From assembly GCF_029210485.1 (NCBI RefSeq), contig NZ_JARGET010000025.1:62001-126000 (forward strand): a stretch of 64,000 nt of DNA. Direction: 5' to 3'. Every line of letters starts with the position of its first letter. Position 1 is the stretch's first letter. The notes below the pieces were generated by a model. The model saw nothing but the letters and a program-made list of their open reading frames with translations, was not told where the DNA came from and searched no databases. Made by a program: the position numbers and the translations under genes. Of the stretch, positions 16,440-24,740 are shown one piece after another. Origin of the DNA: Hoeflea sp. YIM 152468. GTDB taxonomy: Bacteria; Pseudomonadota; Alphaproteobacteria; Rhizobiales; Rhizobiaceae.

Positions 16440-18443
16440 TCAGAACCATCCCTCCCGCCGCCCGAGCCAGTCGGAGCGGCGCTTGCCCTGCGGGGCCTGT
16501 CCCGGCCGGTTGATCTGCCCGGCGGGATCGGTGTCGGTGGGGGCGGCCCCGAGCTGATCCTCGAGGTCGCGCCATTTCTCGTCGGGCCAGCGGTCCGCGC
16601 CCGCGATCCAGGCGGCTGCGCGGGCGTAGACCCGGCAATCCAGCGCCTCGTTGCGCTCGCGCAGCTTCTGCCATTCCAGCCGGGCGAAGCCGCGCTTGGT
16701 GCGCACCGTCACCAGCTGCTCGGCCACGAACTGCTTCAGCCATTCGTTCTCGACCCAGTGCGGCAGATGCACCGAGCCGGGCGGGAACGCCGCCCCGTCG
16801 GCCATCTCCTCCTCGGTCGGGCGTGCCAGCCGCAGGAAGCGGTAGGTTTCGGCCTTGAAGGTCGACACTGCCACGGTCCAGAGCCGCGCCCCGCGCCGCA
16901 GGCGTTTCCCACCCTCGGTCGCGTCGACAAAGGTCGGCCCCGACACCGGGCTCGAGCGGTTGAACCCCTCGACGCCCTTGACCGGCGACACCTGCGCGAA
17001 GCCTTGCGCCCGCGACCAGGAATAGACCGCCGGGGCCTCGTAGCCGGTGTCGATGGCGAGCCGCGCGATCCTGAGATGCGCGCGGCGTTCATGCGGCCAG
17101 GACCGGTCGAGCAGCGCGGTCAGCTCCGACCAGGCGTCGTGCCGGTCGGGCCCGCCCTCGATGACGACGTGATCGACGAGCCAGCTTTCCAAGCCGCGAC
17201 CCCAGGCCCAGACATCGACCTCGATCCGGTCCTTCTGCACGTCGGCTCCGGCTGTCAGGAACAACCCGCCTGCTGGCACCGTGCCGGATGTCCAGCGTTC
17301 GCGCCGGTCGTAGAGCCGCTGCCAGTCGGGCGCTTCCCCGGTCTCGACCCATGTCTCGCCGAGGATCGTGTTGCGGAACGCCTTGATCGCCTCGTCCGAC
17401 CCTTGGGCTGCTTCCCATGACCGCACGATCCGCTCCCAGCTCAGCCAGCCGATCGGCGAATAGAGCGCCGAAAGGTGATACCCGACCGTGGTCGGATCGG
17501 CGGCCGTGGCGGTCGCCCGCCATTCGCCGCCCTCCAGCATCGCCGTCTTGTGGTGTTCCGCGATTGCCGCGTCGCAGCCCTCGCAGTGATACTCGGCCGT
17601 CTCCGGGCGGCCCTTTTGCCAGCGCAGCCGGTCGAACTTCAGCCATTGTGCGTGGCCGCATTGTGGGCACGGCACGAAGAACCGACGCTGGTCGCTGGCC
17701 TCGTACTCGCGCTCGATGCGCGACAGCCCCCGGATCGTGGGCGTCGAGACCAGCAGCACCTTGCGCCGGTGGGCGAAGGTCAGGGAGCGCGCCTCGGCGA
17801 GCGTGACCGGATCGCCTTCCTCGTCGGCCGAGGCGGGATAGGCGTCGACCTCGTCGAGGAAGATGTAGCGCGCCGGGGTGGACCGAAGCCCGACCGCCGA
17901 GTTCGCGCCCGTCATGATCAGGATGCCGCCCGCGAACTCCTTCGAGAGCATCGTGTTGCCCGCATCGCGGGATCGCGCGGGCTTCACCCGCTCCCGCAGC
18001 TCTGGGCTTTCATCGATCAGCGGGTCGATGCGCTGGCGCGAGTTGCGCTTGGCCAGTTCCACGGTCGGCTGGACCGCCAGCATCGGACCCGGCGCCTGGT
18101 GGATCGCGAACCCGATCCAGTTGTTGCCCGCCTCGGTCGCGCCGACCTGCGCCGCCTTCATGAACACGATCCGCTGCGTGGGATCCCCCGGCGACAGCCG
18201 GTCCATGATCTCGCGCATGTAGGGCGTGCGCACGGTGCGATACCGCCCCGGTTCGGCTGAAGCCCGCCCCGAGAGCATCCGGTGCCGGTCCGCCCATTCC
18301 GAAACGGTCAGGTCCGGGTCGGGCCGCAACCCGTTGCCCCAGGCGCGGAGGATCTCGCCCGCGCCGTCGAAGTCGATCAGGCCATCATCGTCACCGGAAG
18401 TCGGGCCGGACCTCGGCGAGTTCGTCGAGGTGGGCGCGTACAT
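16440..18443 (-). CDS. Phage terminase large subunit (gpA family)
   Basis: 667 residues. The packaging ATPase has a Walker A-like KAAQVGATE (96-104) and Walker B YIFLDEVD (193-200). A zinc-knuckle-like insert has C259, C262, C287 and C290. The C-terminal nuclease domain includes TAGADVQKDRIEVDVW and, later, LAIDTGYEAP. It cuts concatemers and packages DNA into the procapsid. Being of the gpA family suggests cos-type packaging, but no cos site was recognised. Its start overlaps the small subunit by 53 nt. Confidence 0.95.
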   Translation of the reverse strand: MYAPTSTNSPRSGPTSGDDDGLIDFDGAGEILRAWGNGLRPDPDLTVSEWADRHRMLSGRASAEPGRYRTVRTPYMREIMDRLSPGDPTQRIVFMKAAQVGATEAGNNWIGFAIHQAPGPMLAVQPTVELAKRNSRQRIDPLIDESPELRERVKPARSRDAGNTMLSKEFAGGILIMTGANSAVGLRSTPARYIFLDEVDAYPASADEEGDPVTLAEARSLTFAHRRKVLLVSTPTIRGLSRIEREYEASDQRRFFVPCPQCGHAQWLKFDRLRWQKGRPETAEYHCEGCDAAIAEHHKTAMLEGGEWRATATAADPTTVGYHLSALYSPIGWLSWERIVRSWEAAQGSDEAIKAFRNTILGETWVETGEAPDWQRLYDRRERWTSGTVPAGGLFLTAGADVQKDRIEVDVWAWGRGLESWLVDHVVIEGGPDRHDAWSELTALLDRSWPHERRAHLRIARLAIDTGYEAPAVYSWSRAQGFAQVSPVKGVEGFNRSSPVSGPTFVDATEGGKRLRRGARLWTVAVSTFKAETYRFLRLARPTEEEMADGAAFPPGSVHLPHWVENEWLKQFVAEQLVTVRTKRGFARLEWQKLRERNEALDCRVYARAAAWIAGADRWPDEKWRDLEDQLGAAPTDTDPAGQINRPGQAPQGKRRSDWLGRREGWF

Positions 18444-18987
18444 GTTTCTCCAGGACCTTCTGCATCGCGGCTGGCTCCACGGTGATCTGCTGGCCGGTCA
18501 CGTCGGCGCACGAGGCTGACAGTTCGGCCGCCATCAGCGCCGCCGCGCGTGCAGGCCAGTTCACCCACGCGTCCCGTTCCTCCCGCGCCAGCCGGAACAC
18601 CAGCGCCAGCGCGCGGGCCCGCTCGATCAACTCCCCCTTCAGCTTCTGGAGCCGGATGCGCCGCTCCTGCGCTTTCAGCACCTCGTTCGCGGTCTTCGCC
18701 TGCAGGAAGGTCGTGCCGCCGCCGACGGCCGGGACTGCCAGCCCCTGTTCACGCAGCGTGTCGCCAACAGCGGCCACGGCCGCCTCGGGGACGGGCTTCA
18801 GCTTCGGCGTGGGCGGCTTGCGGGTCTTGGACGGGTCGGTCGTCTCGGCACGTCTGGCGTCGCTGGCGGCCGCGTTGATGCTGCCGTCGGGATAGAGGAC
18901 CAGCCGCTCGGCGGCCTTGGCCTTCTGGATCGCGCCCCGCGACAGCCCGACATGCGCGGCGTACTGGCGCTCGCTCATGCCCTGCAT
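18391..18987 (-). CDS. Terminase small subunit-like DNA-binding protein
   Basis: 198 residues. The N-terminal HTH (SERQYAAHVGLSRGAIQKAKAAERL, about 5-29) is followed by a Pro/Lys linker and a long helical region (about 100-198). This arrangement, and the 53-nt overlap with the large subunit, fits a small terminase that recognises the packaging site. It is the first gene of the late minus-strand operon. Confidence 0.75.
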   Translation of the reverse strand: MQGMSERQYAAHVGLSRGAIQKAKAAERLVLYPDGSINAAASDARRAETTDPSKTRKPPTPKLKPVPEAAVAAVGDTLREQGLAVPAVGGGTTFLQAKTANEVLKAQERRIRLQKLKGELIERARALALVFRLAREERDAWVNWPARAAALMAAELSASCADVTGQQITVEPAAMQKVLEKHVRAHLDELAEVRPDFR

Positions 18988-19098
18988 CGACGGCTCCGAT
19001 TATCTATCGAAATCATGTTCTTATCGAGTTGATAAGCAGCGCGACCGGAGCGAACGTCCGTTCAGAAGGACGATGCAACTCACCAAGGAGCCATCACG
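18988..19098. promoter_or_regulatory. Divergent intergenic region with small dyad
   Basis: This AT-richer stretch separates the minus-strand late operon from plus-strand genes at 19,099. It contains the perfect inverted repeat CTTATC-gagtt-GATAAG (19020-19036) and a good ribosome-binding site AAGGAG before 19,099. It is the probable site of the late promoter, though no clear -10/-35 pair could be fixed. Confidence 0.45.
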
Positions 19099-19371
19099 AT
19101 GACCACGCGCCTGAACCCGATCACCACCCCGCGCCACGAACTCCGCGCCGAGAAGGCGCGCCGGAATAAGGAAGCCGCGCTCGCGGCCTTCATCGGCAAG
19201 AAGGCCGAGATCGACGAGATGCTCGCCCGGCTGCAGACGCTGAGCGACGACCACTTCAACGCCCACCCCGACGAGATCAACTGGGGCCATGTCGGCACCC
19301 TCGAACACTACGCCAGCCTCCTGAAGCGCATCACCGACAGCGCCTTCGGCGAGGGCGAGCACGCCCGCTGA
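19099..19371 (+). CDS. Conserved phage hypothetical protein, helical
   Basis: 90 residues, mostly charged helix (HELRAEKARRNKEAALAAFI; later SDDHFNAHPDEINWGHVGTL). The start ATG is preceded by AAGGAG at normal spacing. It is one of only two plus-strand phage genes between the packaging and early modules. I do not recognise a function. Confidence 0.6.
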   Translation: MTTRLNPITTPRHELRAEKARRNKEAALAAFIGKKAEIDEMLARLQTLSDDHFNAHPDEINWGHVGTLEHYASLLKRITDSAFGEGEHAR

Positions 19372-19466
19372 TCTCCGGCACTGCCGGAACTCCCGCCGCG
19401 CGCCCTGCGCGGCTCGGGGTCGTAGGAGGCGCCGCATGACGCGGGCCCGAATACGGAGACGATCCC

Positions 19467-20039
19467 ATGACCAAGCTTTCTGACACCCAAGCCATCATCC
19501 TCAGCGCCGCCGCACAGCGCGAGGACCGCATCGCACTGCCGCTGCCCGAGAGCCTGCGCGGCGGCGCCGCTGCCAAGGTGGTCGGCGCGATGCTCGCGAA
19601 GAACTTCCTGCAGGAGGTCGACGCCGACACGCGCAAGGGCGAGCTTATGTGGCGCGAGACCGGAGACGGCCACGGCGTCACGCTGGTTGCCACCGACGCG
19701 GGCCTTGCCGCCATCGGGATCGAGACCGAGGACGCGAACCCCGCGCCTGCGGGCGCGACGGACGCGCCTACCGAGGAGGCCGCGCCGGACACCCCCACCG
19801 TAGCCGAAACCGCGCCCAAGACGCGCACACCGCGCGAGGGCACCAAGCAGGCCACGCTGATCGCCATGCTGCGCGCACCGGACGGCGCGACCATCGAGGA
19901 GATCATGGCCGCGACGGGCTGGCAGTCGCACACGGTGCGCGGCGCGATGGCGGGGGCGCTGAAGAAGAAGCTCGGGCTCGAGGTGACCTCGGAGAAGGTC
20001 GAGGATCGGGGGCGCGTGTACAAACTCCCCGCCGCCTGA
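19467..20039 (+). CDS. DUF3489 domain-containing protein
   Basis: 190 residues. An N-terminal segment beginning MTKLSDTQAIILSAAAQRED is a winged-helix-like fold. A Pro/Ala/Thr-rich linker (about 92-125) follows. The C-terminal DUF3489 segment reads GTKQATLIAMLRAPDGATI then EEIMAATGWQSHTVRGAM. Such proteins are common in alphaproteobacterial phages and resemble DNA-binding regulators; no direct function is known to me. It converges on the DUF7220 gene across a strong hairpin. Confidence 0.8.
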   Translation: MTKLSDTQAIILSAAAQREDRIALPLPESLRGGAAAKVVGAMLAKNFLQEVDADTRKGELMWRETGDGHGVTLVATDAGLAAIGIETEDANPAPAGATDAPTEEAAPDTPTVAETAPKTRTPREGTKQATLIAMLRAPDGATIEEIMAATGWQSHTVRGAMAGALKKKLGLEVTSEKVEDRGRVYKLPAA

Positions 20040-20063
20040 CGCGCCGGACCCCGACAAGCTGAT

Positions 20064-20090
20064 GACCGCCGTCCCTACGGGGCGGCGGTC
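20064..20090. terminator. Bidirectional terminator hairpin between convergent genes
   Basis: Perfect 8-bp arms GACCGCCG (20064-20071) and CGGCGGTC (20083-20090), extendable by CCC/GGG, lie between the DUF3489 stop (plus strand) and the DUF7220 stop (minus strand). There is no long U-tract, but the position supports a shared terminator. Confidence 0.6.
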
Positions 20091-20092
20091 GA

Positions 20093-20317
20093 TCATTTGG
20101 CGCTCCGCATCCGGATCGCCTCGAACACCCGCCGCAAGGCGAAGGAACGGGCGATCGAGACGACGGTGAAAATGGCGCCCATCTTCAGGTTCTGCGCCAG
20201 CGTCGTGTGCAGCCCGAAGATCGGGAAGATCAGGATCTGCGTCACGACCGCGACGCCGTAGCCGACGATCACGTTGGCGACGGACTCGACCAGCGACATG
20301 AGGCGGGTCTGCTTCAT
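20093..20317 (-). CDS. Small membrane protein (DUF7220-like)
   Basis: 74 residues with two hydrophobic segments (about 12-32 and 42-58) and a basic C-terminus. It resembles small phage membrane proteins of DUF7220. A holin-like role is possible but unsupported: no endolysin is adjacent. Its ATG overlaps, as ATGA, the stop (20314) of a second open frame running through the C5 methyltransferase gene. Confidence 0.65.
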   Translation of the reverse strand: MKQTRLMSLVESVANVIVGYGVAVVTQILIFPIFGLHTTLAQNLKMGAIFTVVSIARSFALRRVFEAIRMRSAK

Positions 20318-20326
20318 GCCGCTGCC

Positions 20327-21508
20327 TCATCCATCGGCCAGCAGTTCAGCCGCGAGAGTTCGCAGCGCATGCGCCGCAACCAAGGGGACCACGCCGTTGC
20401 CACAGAGGCGAAGCCGGTCCACCCGGTGGGCCAACCCATCAGTGCCTCGACGAACAGCGGGTTCAAGGTCCGGCGCGGCTCGGAGGTATCGCTCCCAGCC
20501 ATCGGCGTCACCAGGACCTTGCGGCCAAGCAGGCCGTTCACCGGCGTGTTCGCGAGTGTCGTCGCCCCGTCCTTGTGATCCCGCGCCGTCGGCGTCATCC
20601 ACAATCCCACCGCATGGGTCAGATCGGCCGTCTTGCGGTTGCCCGCGCTCGGCTTGCAGCCGTCGTTCGCCATCGGCGTCGGCCAGTCCCGCGCCATGCG
20701 GTCCAGACCCTTCTCGTCTCGTCGTTCGCCGCCCCGGCTGCGGAAACTGTCGGTCTGCGGCGTGGGCCACATCGCAGCCGTGGTCGCCAGGTTCATGCCG
20801 TGCTGGCCCGCTTTCTGCGACGGCGTCGGTATTGTCTGCCTGTTCTCGTTGGCGCTGGCCCTTGGCGTCGGCCAGAGCCGCAGCAGTTCCGTCCGGTTCC
20901 CGCCACTCGACCGGGTGCCAGAGCAGGCGCGCGGGGTCGGCCAGCTCGTCCCCTTCGCGGATGGCGAGGATGAAGAGCCGCTCGCGCTTGTGGGGCGCGC
21001 CGACTTCCGCCGCCGTGAAGAGGCCTGCCGCAAGGCGGTAGCCCATGCCGACCAGTCCTGCGGCGACTTCGGGGAAGCCGAGGCGGAGATGATGGGCGAC
21101 ATTCTCGAGGAAGACGAAGGGCGGTTCGACCTCGCCGATGATGCGGGCGACATGCGGCCAGAGGTGGCGCGGGTCGTCGGCGCCCCGGCGTTTGCCCGCG
21201 ACGGAGAACGGCTGGCACGGATAGCCCGCAGTGACGATGTCCACCGCGCCGCGCCACGGGCGGCCGTCGAAAGTTGCAACATCGTCCCAGACAACAGCCT
21301 GATCCAGGGACGCGTCTTCCATCCGCGCCACGAGAGTGGCTGCGGCGAAGGTTTCCCGTTCGACATGGCCCACAGCACGATATCCGGGGATGGCGATGGT
21401 GAGCCCGAGGTCGATACCGCCCGCGCCGGAGCAGAGGGAGAGGCCGAACAGACATGCGTCTCCGGCTCCGGAAGCGTCTCCGGAGGAAGGTAGAGCCAGG
21501 TCATGCAT
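20327..21508 (-). CDS. DNA (cytosine-5-)-methyltransferase
   Basis: 393 residues. Motif I is FGLSLCSGAGGIDLG (21-35). The catalytic Pro-Cys loop is GYPCQPFSVAGKR (C98), motif VI is LENV (134-137), and motif VIII-like KRERLFILAI follows. The C-terminal half is a variable, low-complexity region with repeated ADAD-like units, ending in the motif X-like LRLCGNGVVPLVAAHALRTL. It probably protects phage DNA from host restriction. The +1 frame over the C-terminal half (20314 to about 20960) is also open and reads as repeated WPTP-type units (see findings). Confidence 0.88.
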   Translation of the reverse strand: MHDLALPSSGDASGAGDACLFGLSLCSGAGGIDLGLTIAIPGYRAVGHVERETFAAATLVARMEDASLDQAVVWDDVATFDGRPWRGAVDIVTAGYPCQPFSVAGKRRGADDPRHLWPHVARIIGEVEPPFVFLENVAHHLRLGFPEVAAGLVGMGYRLAAGLFTAAEVGAPHKRERLFILAIREGDELADPARLLWHPVEWREPDGTAAALADAKGQRQREQADNTDAVAESGPARHEPGDHGCDVAHAADRQFPQPGRRTTRREGSGPHGAGLADADGERRLQAERGQPQDGRSDPCGGIVDDADGAGSQGRGDDTREHAGERPAWPQGPGDADGWERYLRAAPDLEPAVRRGTDGLAHRVDRLRLCGNGVVPLVAAHALRTLAAELLADG

Positions 21509-21509
21509 G

Positions 21510-22874
21510 TCACGCGGCGGTCTGGCGCTTTCGCGCGGGTTCGGGTTCGGCGTCCGTGTCCGGCGTATCGGTGACGTCGCCCAGCCGCTCCGCCTTCACC
21601 TGCGCGAAGGTCCGGCCGTCGCCGTCGAGGATCGCGTCCTTGTCGGTTTCGGCCTGCCAACGCTCCACGGCGACATCGACATACGCCGCGCTGATCTCCA
21701 TTGCGAAGACGCGGCGGCCATTGGCCTCGCCCGCCATGATCTGCGACCCGGAGCCGGAGAACGGCTCATAGCAGAGGCCGCCCCGCGCCACATGCTGGCG
21801 CATCGGGATCCCGAAGGCGTCGAGCGGCTTCGGCGTCGGATGGTCAGGCCGGTCGTCCTTGGCGAAGCTGGGAAGCGCCCATGTCGATGGCAGCGTTTCC
21901 TCGGCCACCTTCGGCGGGCGGTTCGGGCGACGCCAGCCCATGAAACAGGGCTCGTGCTTCCAGAGGTAATGCGACCGGGTCAGGACGCCCCGGTCTTTCA
22001 CCCAGATGATTTGCTGATGCACAAAGGCGCCTGCCTTCTCCCAGCAGGCTTCCAGCATCGCCTGGCGGCGCGAGGCGTGCCAGCAGTACCAGGCAGCATC
22101 CTCGGCGATGGCTTCCGCCACGGCTGCAGCGATGAACCCGTCATAGAGTTCCGCGCCCTGCGAACTGTCGTCCCAAGTCGTGCCGTAGGACGCCGACCAG
22201 TCCTTGTTGCGGGTCGGATGGTTCGAGCCGTCGTAGTCGACGAGATACGGTGGATCGGTCGCGAAAAGGATCGCGCGCTCACCGTTCATCAGGCGGCGCA
22301 CATCGGCCGCGCTGGTGCTGTCGCCGCAGAGCAGCCGGTGATCGCCGAGGATCCAGAGATCGCCCGTCCGCGACGCCGGATTGCGTGGGGGTTCGGGGAT
22401 GGTCACCGGCGGCACGGAGCCCCCGGCGCCCTCTTCCTCGCCGCCACCGTCGAGATCGAAGGCCAGCAGCTTGTCGAGTTCGCCATCGGAAAACCCGACC
22501 AGCGACAGGTCGAAGTCTTCGGCCAGCAGGTCGTTCAGTTCCGCCGACAGCAGCGCCTCGTCCCAGGTGCCGAGTTCCGTCAGCTTGTTGTCCGCAATCC
22601 GGTACGCCCGGCGCTGCGCTTCGGTCAGGTGCCCGAGCACGATCACCGGCGCCTCGGTCAGCCCGAGCTGCGTCGCGGCCAGCACGCGCCCGTGGCCTGC
22701 TATCAGTTCGCCGTCCTCGCCGACGAGGCAGGGCACGGTCCAGCCGAACTCGGCCATGCTGGCGGCGATCTTCGCGACCTGATCCGCGCCATGCGCCTTC
22801 GCGTTCTTCGCGTAGGGCTGGAGGCGCGACAGCGGCCACGTCTCGATCGCGTCCGGGGCGAAGCTCAACGTCAT
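21510..22874 (-). CDS. ParB-like nuclease domain fused to N4/N6-type DNA methyltransferase
   Basis: 454 residues from the ATG at 22874, with GAGGAA 11 nt upstream. Residues 10-95 form a ParB/sulfiredoxin-like domain (YAKNAKAH and GELIAGHGRVLAA). A Glu/Gly linker (about 143-165) leads to the methyltransferase with DPPY (207-210) and the SAM-binding EPFSGSGS (370-377). Such fusions are common in alphaproteobacterial phages and modify adenine or N4-cytosine. It is adjacent to the C5 methyltransferase, giving the phage two modification enzymes. Confidence 0.9.
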   Translation of the reverse strand: MTLSFAPDAIETWPLSRLQPYAKNAKAHGADQVAKIAASMAEFGWTVPCLVGEDGELIAGHGRVLAATQLGLTEAPVIVLGHLTEAQRRAYRIADNKLTELGTWDEALLSAELNDLLAEDFDLSLVGFSDGELDKLLAFDLDGGGEEEGAGGSVPPVTIPEPPRNPASRTGDLWILGDHRLLCGDSTSAADVRRLMNGERAILFATDPPYLVDYDGSNHPTRNKDWSASYGTTWDDSSQGAELYDGFIAAAVAEAIAEDAAWYCWHASRRQAMLEACWEKAGAFVHQQIIWVKDRGVLTRSHYLWKHEPCFMGWRRPNRPPKVAEETLPSTWALPSFAKDDRPDHPTPKPLDAFGIPMRQHVARGGLCYEPFSGSGSQIMAGEANGRRVFAMEISAAYVDVAVERWQAETDKDAILDGDGRTFAQVKAERLGDVTDTPDTDAEPEPARKRQTAA

Positions 22875-23290
22875 GATGGGCACGGTTCCTCGGTCGGGTG
22901 GATGCCGGTGGCTTCCGGACTCCGGATGCCGGGCCGGACTCCACACGGGGTCCAGCGGCCACCAGCGGTGTCCGGTCGGAAGGCCAGCGTTCATTGGTGT
23001 TTGCGCGGGGCGCGCGTGGCTCCGGCTTCCGGGTGGCTTCCCAAAAATCCGGCCCTGTCGCTGGCGATGTTCCGCGCTTCGCCCGCCAGCATACGAATGT
23101 CGCCAGGAAGGAACCGGAAACTGCCGTGGGATGGACCCCCGCCGGACCCTCGCTGGATACCGGGGTCCAGAAGAGCCCCGTCAACGCAAAGGGGAGAGCG
23201 AGCTTTCCAGCGCACTCTCCCCATCTTGCCTTCGGAATAGCATGATCATGTTGCAGATGTCGAAGGAAAAAGTGTTGCAACATATTGGAG
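22875..23290. other. Gene-free stretch upstream of the ParB-methyltransferase gene
   Basis: No convincing gene was found in 416 nt; the open frames here lack family character. It contains GC-rich short repeats, for example two copies of CCGGACTCC near 22916 and 22934. An AT-richer end (about 23230-23290) carries the inverted repeat ATGTTGCA (23248-23255) / TGCAACAT (23276-23283). It probably holds the promoter of the two methyltransferase genes. Confidence 0.5.
23248..23283. promoter_or_regulatory. Inverted repeat, candidate operator
   Basis: Perfect 8-bp arms ATGTTGCA and TGCAACAT are separated by 20 nt in a locally AT-rich spot between two minus-strand operon segments. A loose -35/-10 pair (TTCGAC, 17 nt, GCTATT on the minus strand) overlaps it. 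Operator for the methyltransferase transcript is the best guess. Confidence 0.35.
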
Positions 23291-23671
23291 TCACTGCGCA
23301 TTCAGGCGCGAAGCGATCTTGGTCAGCGCCAGCTGCCAGCGACGCCAGGCGGTCGTGCGGTCGCACCCCAGCTCGCCGCTGATCTGCTTCCACGGCACCC
23401 GGGCCGCACGCGACCAGACCAGCTTGCGCTCCGCCTCCTCGATCCAGAGCACCCAGTCGAAGGTCTCCTCGAGCCGGGTGATCGCAGCGGCCGAGGGCCA
23501 GACCCGCATCGGCTGGGGTTCCATCGCCGCGATCTCGCGGCTGGTCCGCACGATGTCGGGCCAGGTGTTGAAATAGCCCTGCGCCTTCACCGGCGGCAGC
23601 TTGCGCAGGGTGCGGAACGCCTCCTCGAAATGATCGGCGACGCAGTCCGCGGTCCATTCCCGATCAGCCAT
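23291..23671 (-). CDS. DUF6362 family phage protein
   Basis: 126 residues from the ATG at 23671. Helical, with GYFNTWPDIVRTSREIAAMEP and a C-terminal HTH-like segment WKQISGELGCDRTTAWRRW. The latter resembles the C-terminal HTH of sigma-like or late regulators. DNA binding is likely; the target is unknown. It overlaps the upstream small gene by 8 nt. Confidence 0.75.
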   Translation of the reverse strand: MADREWTADCVADHFEEAFRTLRKLPPVKAQGYFNTWPDIVRTSREIAAMEPQPMRVWPSAAAITRLEETFDWVLWIEEAERKLVWSRAARVPWKQISGELGCDRTTAWRRWQLALTKIASRLNAQ

Positions 23672-23864
23672 GACGCGCCTCCCTGTCGGACGGGCGCGGG
23701 CCGTAGAGCTTCTCGCCCAGCTGGCGGACCAGTTCACGCTCGGGCCAGGTGAGGCGGTCGTCATCGGCGGAGACCGCGAGGACGCCCTGTTCCCGCCAGC
23801 CCTCACGCTTGACCTGCTCGGGATCGCGGCGCCGACCGCCGTAGCCATGGGGGTGCCATCTCAT
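23664..23864 (-). CDS. Small conserved phage hypothetical protein
   Basis: 66 residues beginning MRWHPHGYGGRRRDP, with a C-terminal LTWPERELVRQLGEKLYG helix. Its ATG overlaps the RuvC-like stop as ATGA and its stop overlaps DUF6362. Tight packing supports a real gene. Function not recognised. Confidence 0.6.
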   Translation of the reverse strand: MRWHPHGYGGRRRDPEQVKREGWREQGVLAVSADDDRLTWPERELVRQLGEKLYGPRPSDREARHG

Positions 23865-24400
23865 GCGACACCTCCCTTCGTCTCGATCGCCCAGAGCAGG
23901 ATGGCGATGGCGTCGGCCTCGTTGTCGTCAGCGGGGCTGAAGCCGCGGGAGCGGACGGCGGCGACCATGGCGGCCTTGTCGGCGTTGCCCTTGCCCGAGG
24001 CGTGGCGCTTGATCGTACCGACCGGGACGCCCTCATAGGGCACGCCCCGCAGCTCGGCCCATGCAGTCAGCGTGGCCATCAGCCCGCCATAGATGTGGCT
24101 CGCGTCGGTCCCTGCGTGGCGGCGGACTTCCTCGAACCAGATGGCGGCGACGGGCCCGGACAGCCGGTCGATCTCGGTCAGCCAGTTGGTGAAGCGCAGG
24201 TAGCGCATGCCGCCGCCATCGAAGCGGCCGGGGCGCAGCGAGACGGTCCCGCTGGTAATCAGGCCGTCATGGCCGCGGATCGCCCAGCCGGTCGAGGTGC
24301 CGAGGTCGAGCGCGAGGATGCAGCGGTTGCGGGGTGTGTCGAGCGGCAGCGATTCAAACCTTGCGCCGTCGCAATTCGGGATCAGAGTCGGCTGAGCCAT
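23861..24400 (-). CDS. RuvC-like Holliday-junction resolvase (phage type)
   Basis: 179 residues from the ATG at 24400. The RNase H-like core starts with ILALDLGTSTGWAIRG (about 28-43), contributing the first catalytic Asp. It continues with IWFEEVRRHAGTDASHIYGGL (second acid) and a C-terminal ADDNEADAIAILLWA segment with the last acids. It likely resolves branched phage DNA before packaging. First gene of a transcript whose upstream region is packed with palindromes. Confidence 0.85.
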   Translation of the reverse strand: MAQPTLIPNCDGARFESLPLDTPRNRCILALDLGTSTGWAIRGHDGLITSGTVSLRPGRFDGGGMRYLRFTNWLTEIDRLSGPVAAIWFEEVRRHAGTDASHIYGGLMATLTAWAELRGVPYEGVPVGTIKRHASGKGNADKAAMVAAVRSRGFSPADDNEADAIAILLWAIETKGGVA

Positions 24401-24740
24401 GATGGGTCTCCTTTGCCGGTGGCCTGTGGTGGTGGAAGACGACGGCGGTCTGGTGCTTGGCGGTACGGGGCCGGCGTCGTCGGATCGGAAAGCACAACAC
24501 ACCGTCACGGCGGCGCGCGCGGCTGACCCGGACGTATGGGAGGAGTGGCCAACCCTGTGGGGTAGCCCTCCCATACGTAGTATGGGGGTTTGACACCTAA
24601 CTGTTCCGAGGCGTTCAAGTGGCTGAAATCATTGCGGAATAAGACTTCATGAAGTCTTCGGGCATGAGTTAGGGACCTAACTCTTATTTGCCCGTAACCC
24701 GTTGATTTCGTTGAGTGCACAGTTGGCGCTGTCATATGAG
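24401..24740. promoter_or_regulatory. Palindrome-rich regulatory region (340 nt, gene-free)
   Basis: No supported gene. An 11-bp inverted repeat, CGTATGGGAGG (24533-24543) / CCTCCCATACG (24567-24577), could form a hairpin. The 18-bp perfect palindrome AAGACTTCATGAAGTCTT spans 24641-24658. GAGTTAGG / CCTAACTC (24666-24683, 2-nt centre) is a second. The half-site CCTAACT also occurs at 24596 and again, inverted, at 24759 just inside the next gene. AT-rich relative to flanks. A promoter/operator or replication-control region is the likely role. Confidence 0.55.

Noticed and set aside
20093-20317. Holin
   Set aside because: Two membrane segments fit, but there is no adjacent endolysin or spanin gene and the family is otherwise uncharacterised.
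22898-23245. 115-codon plus-strand frame in the gap before the ParB-methyltransferase gene
   Set aside because: No ribosome-binding site, low-complexity translation, no family resemblance.
24505-24735. 76-codon minus-strand frame across the palindrome cluster
   Set aside because: It spans the hairpins and palindromes and gives no recognisable protein; treated as regulatory DNA.
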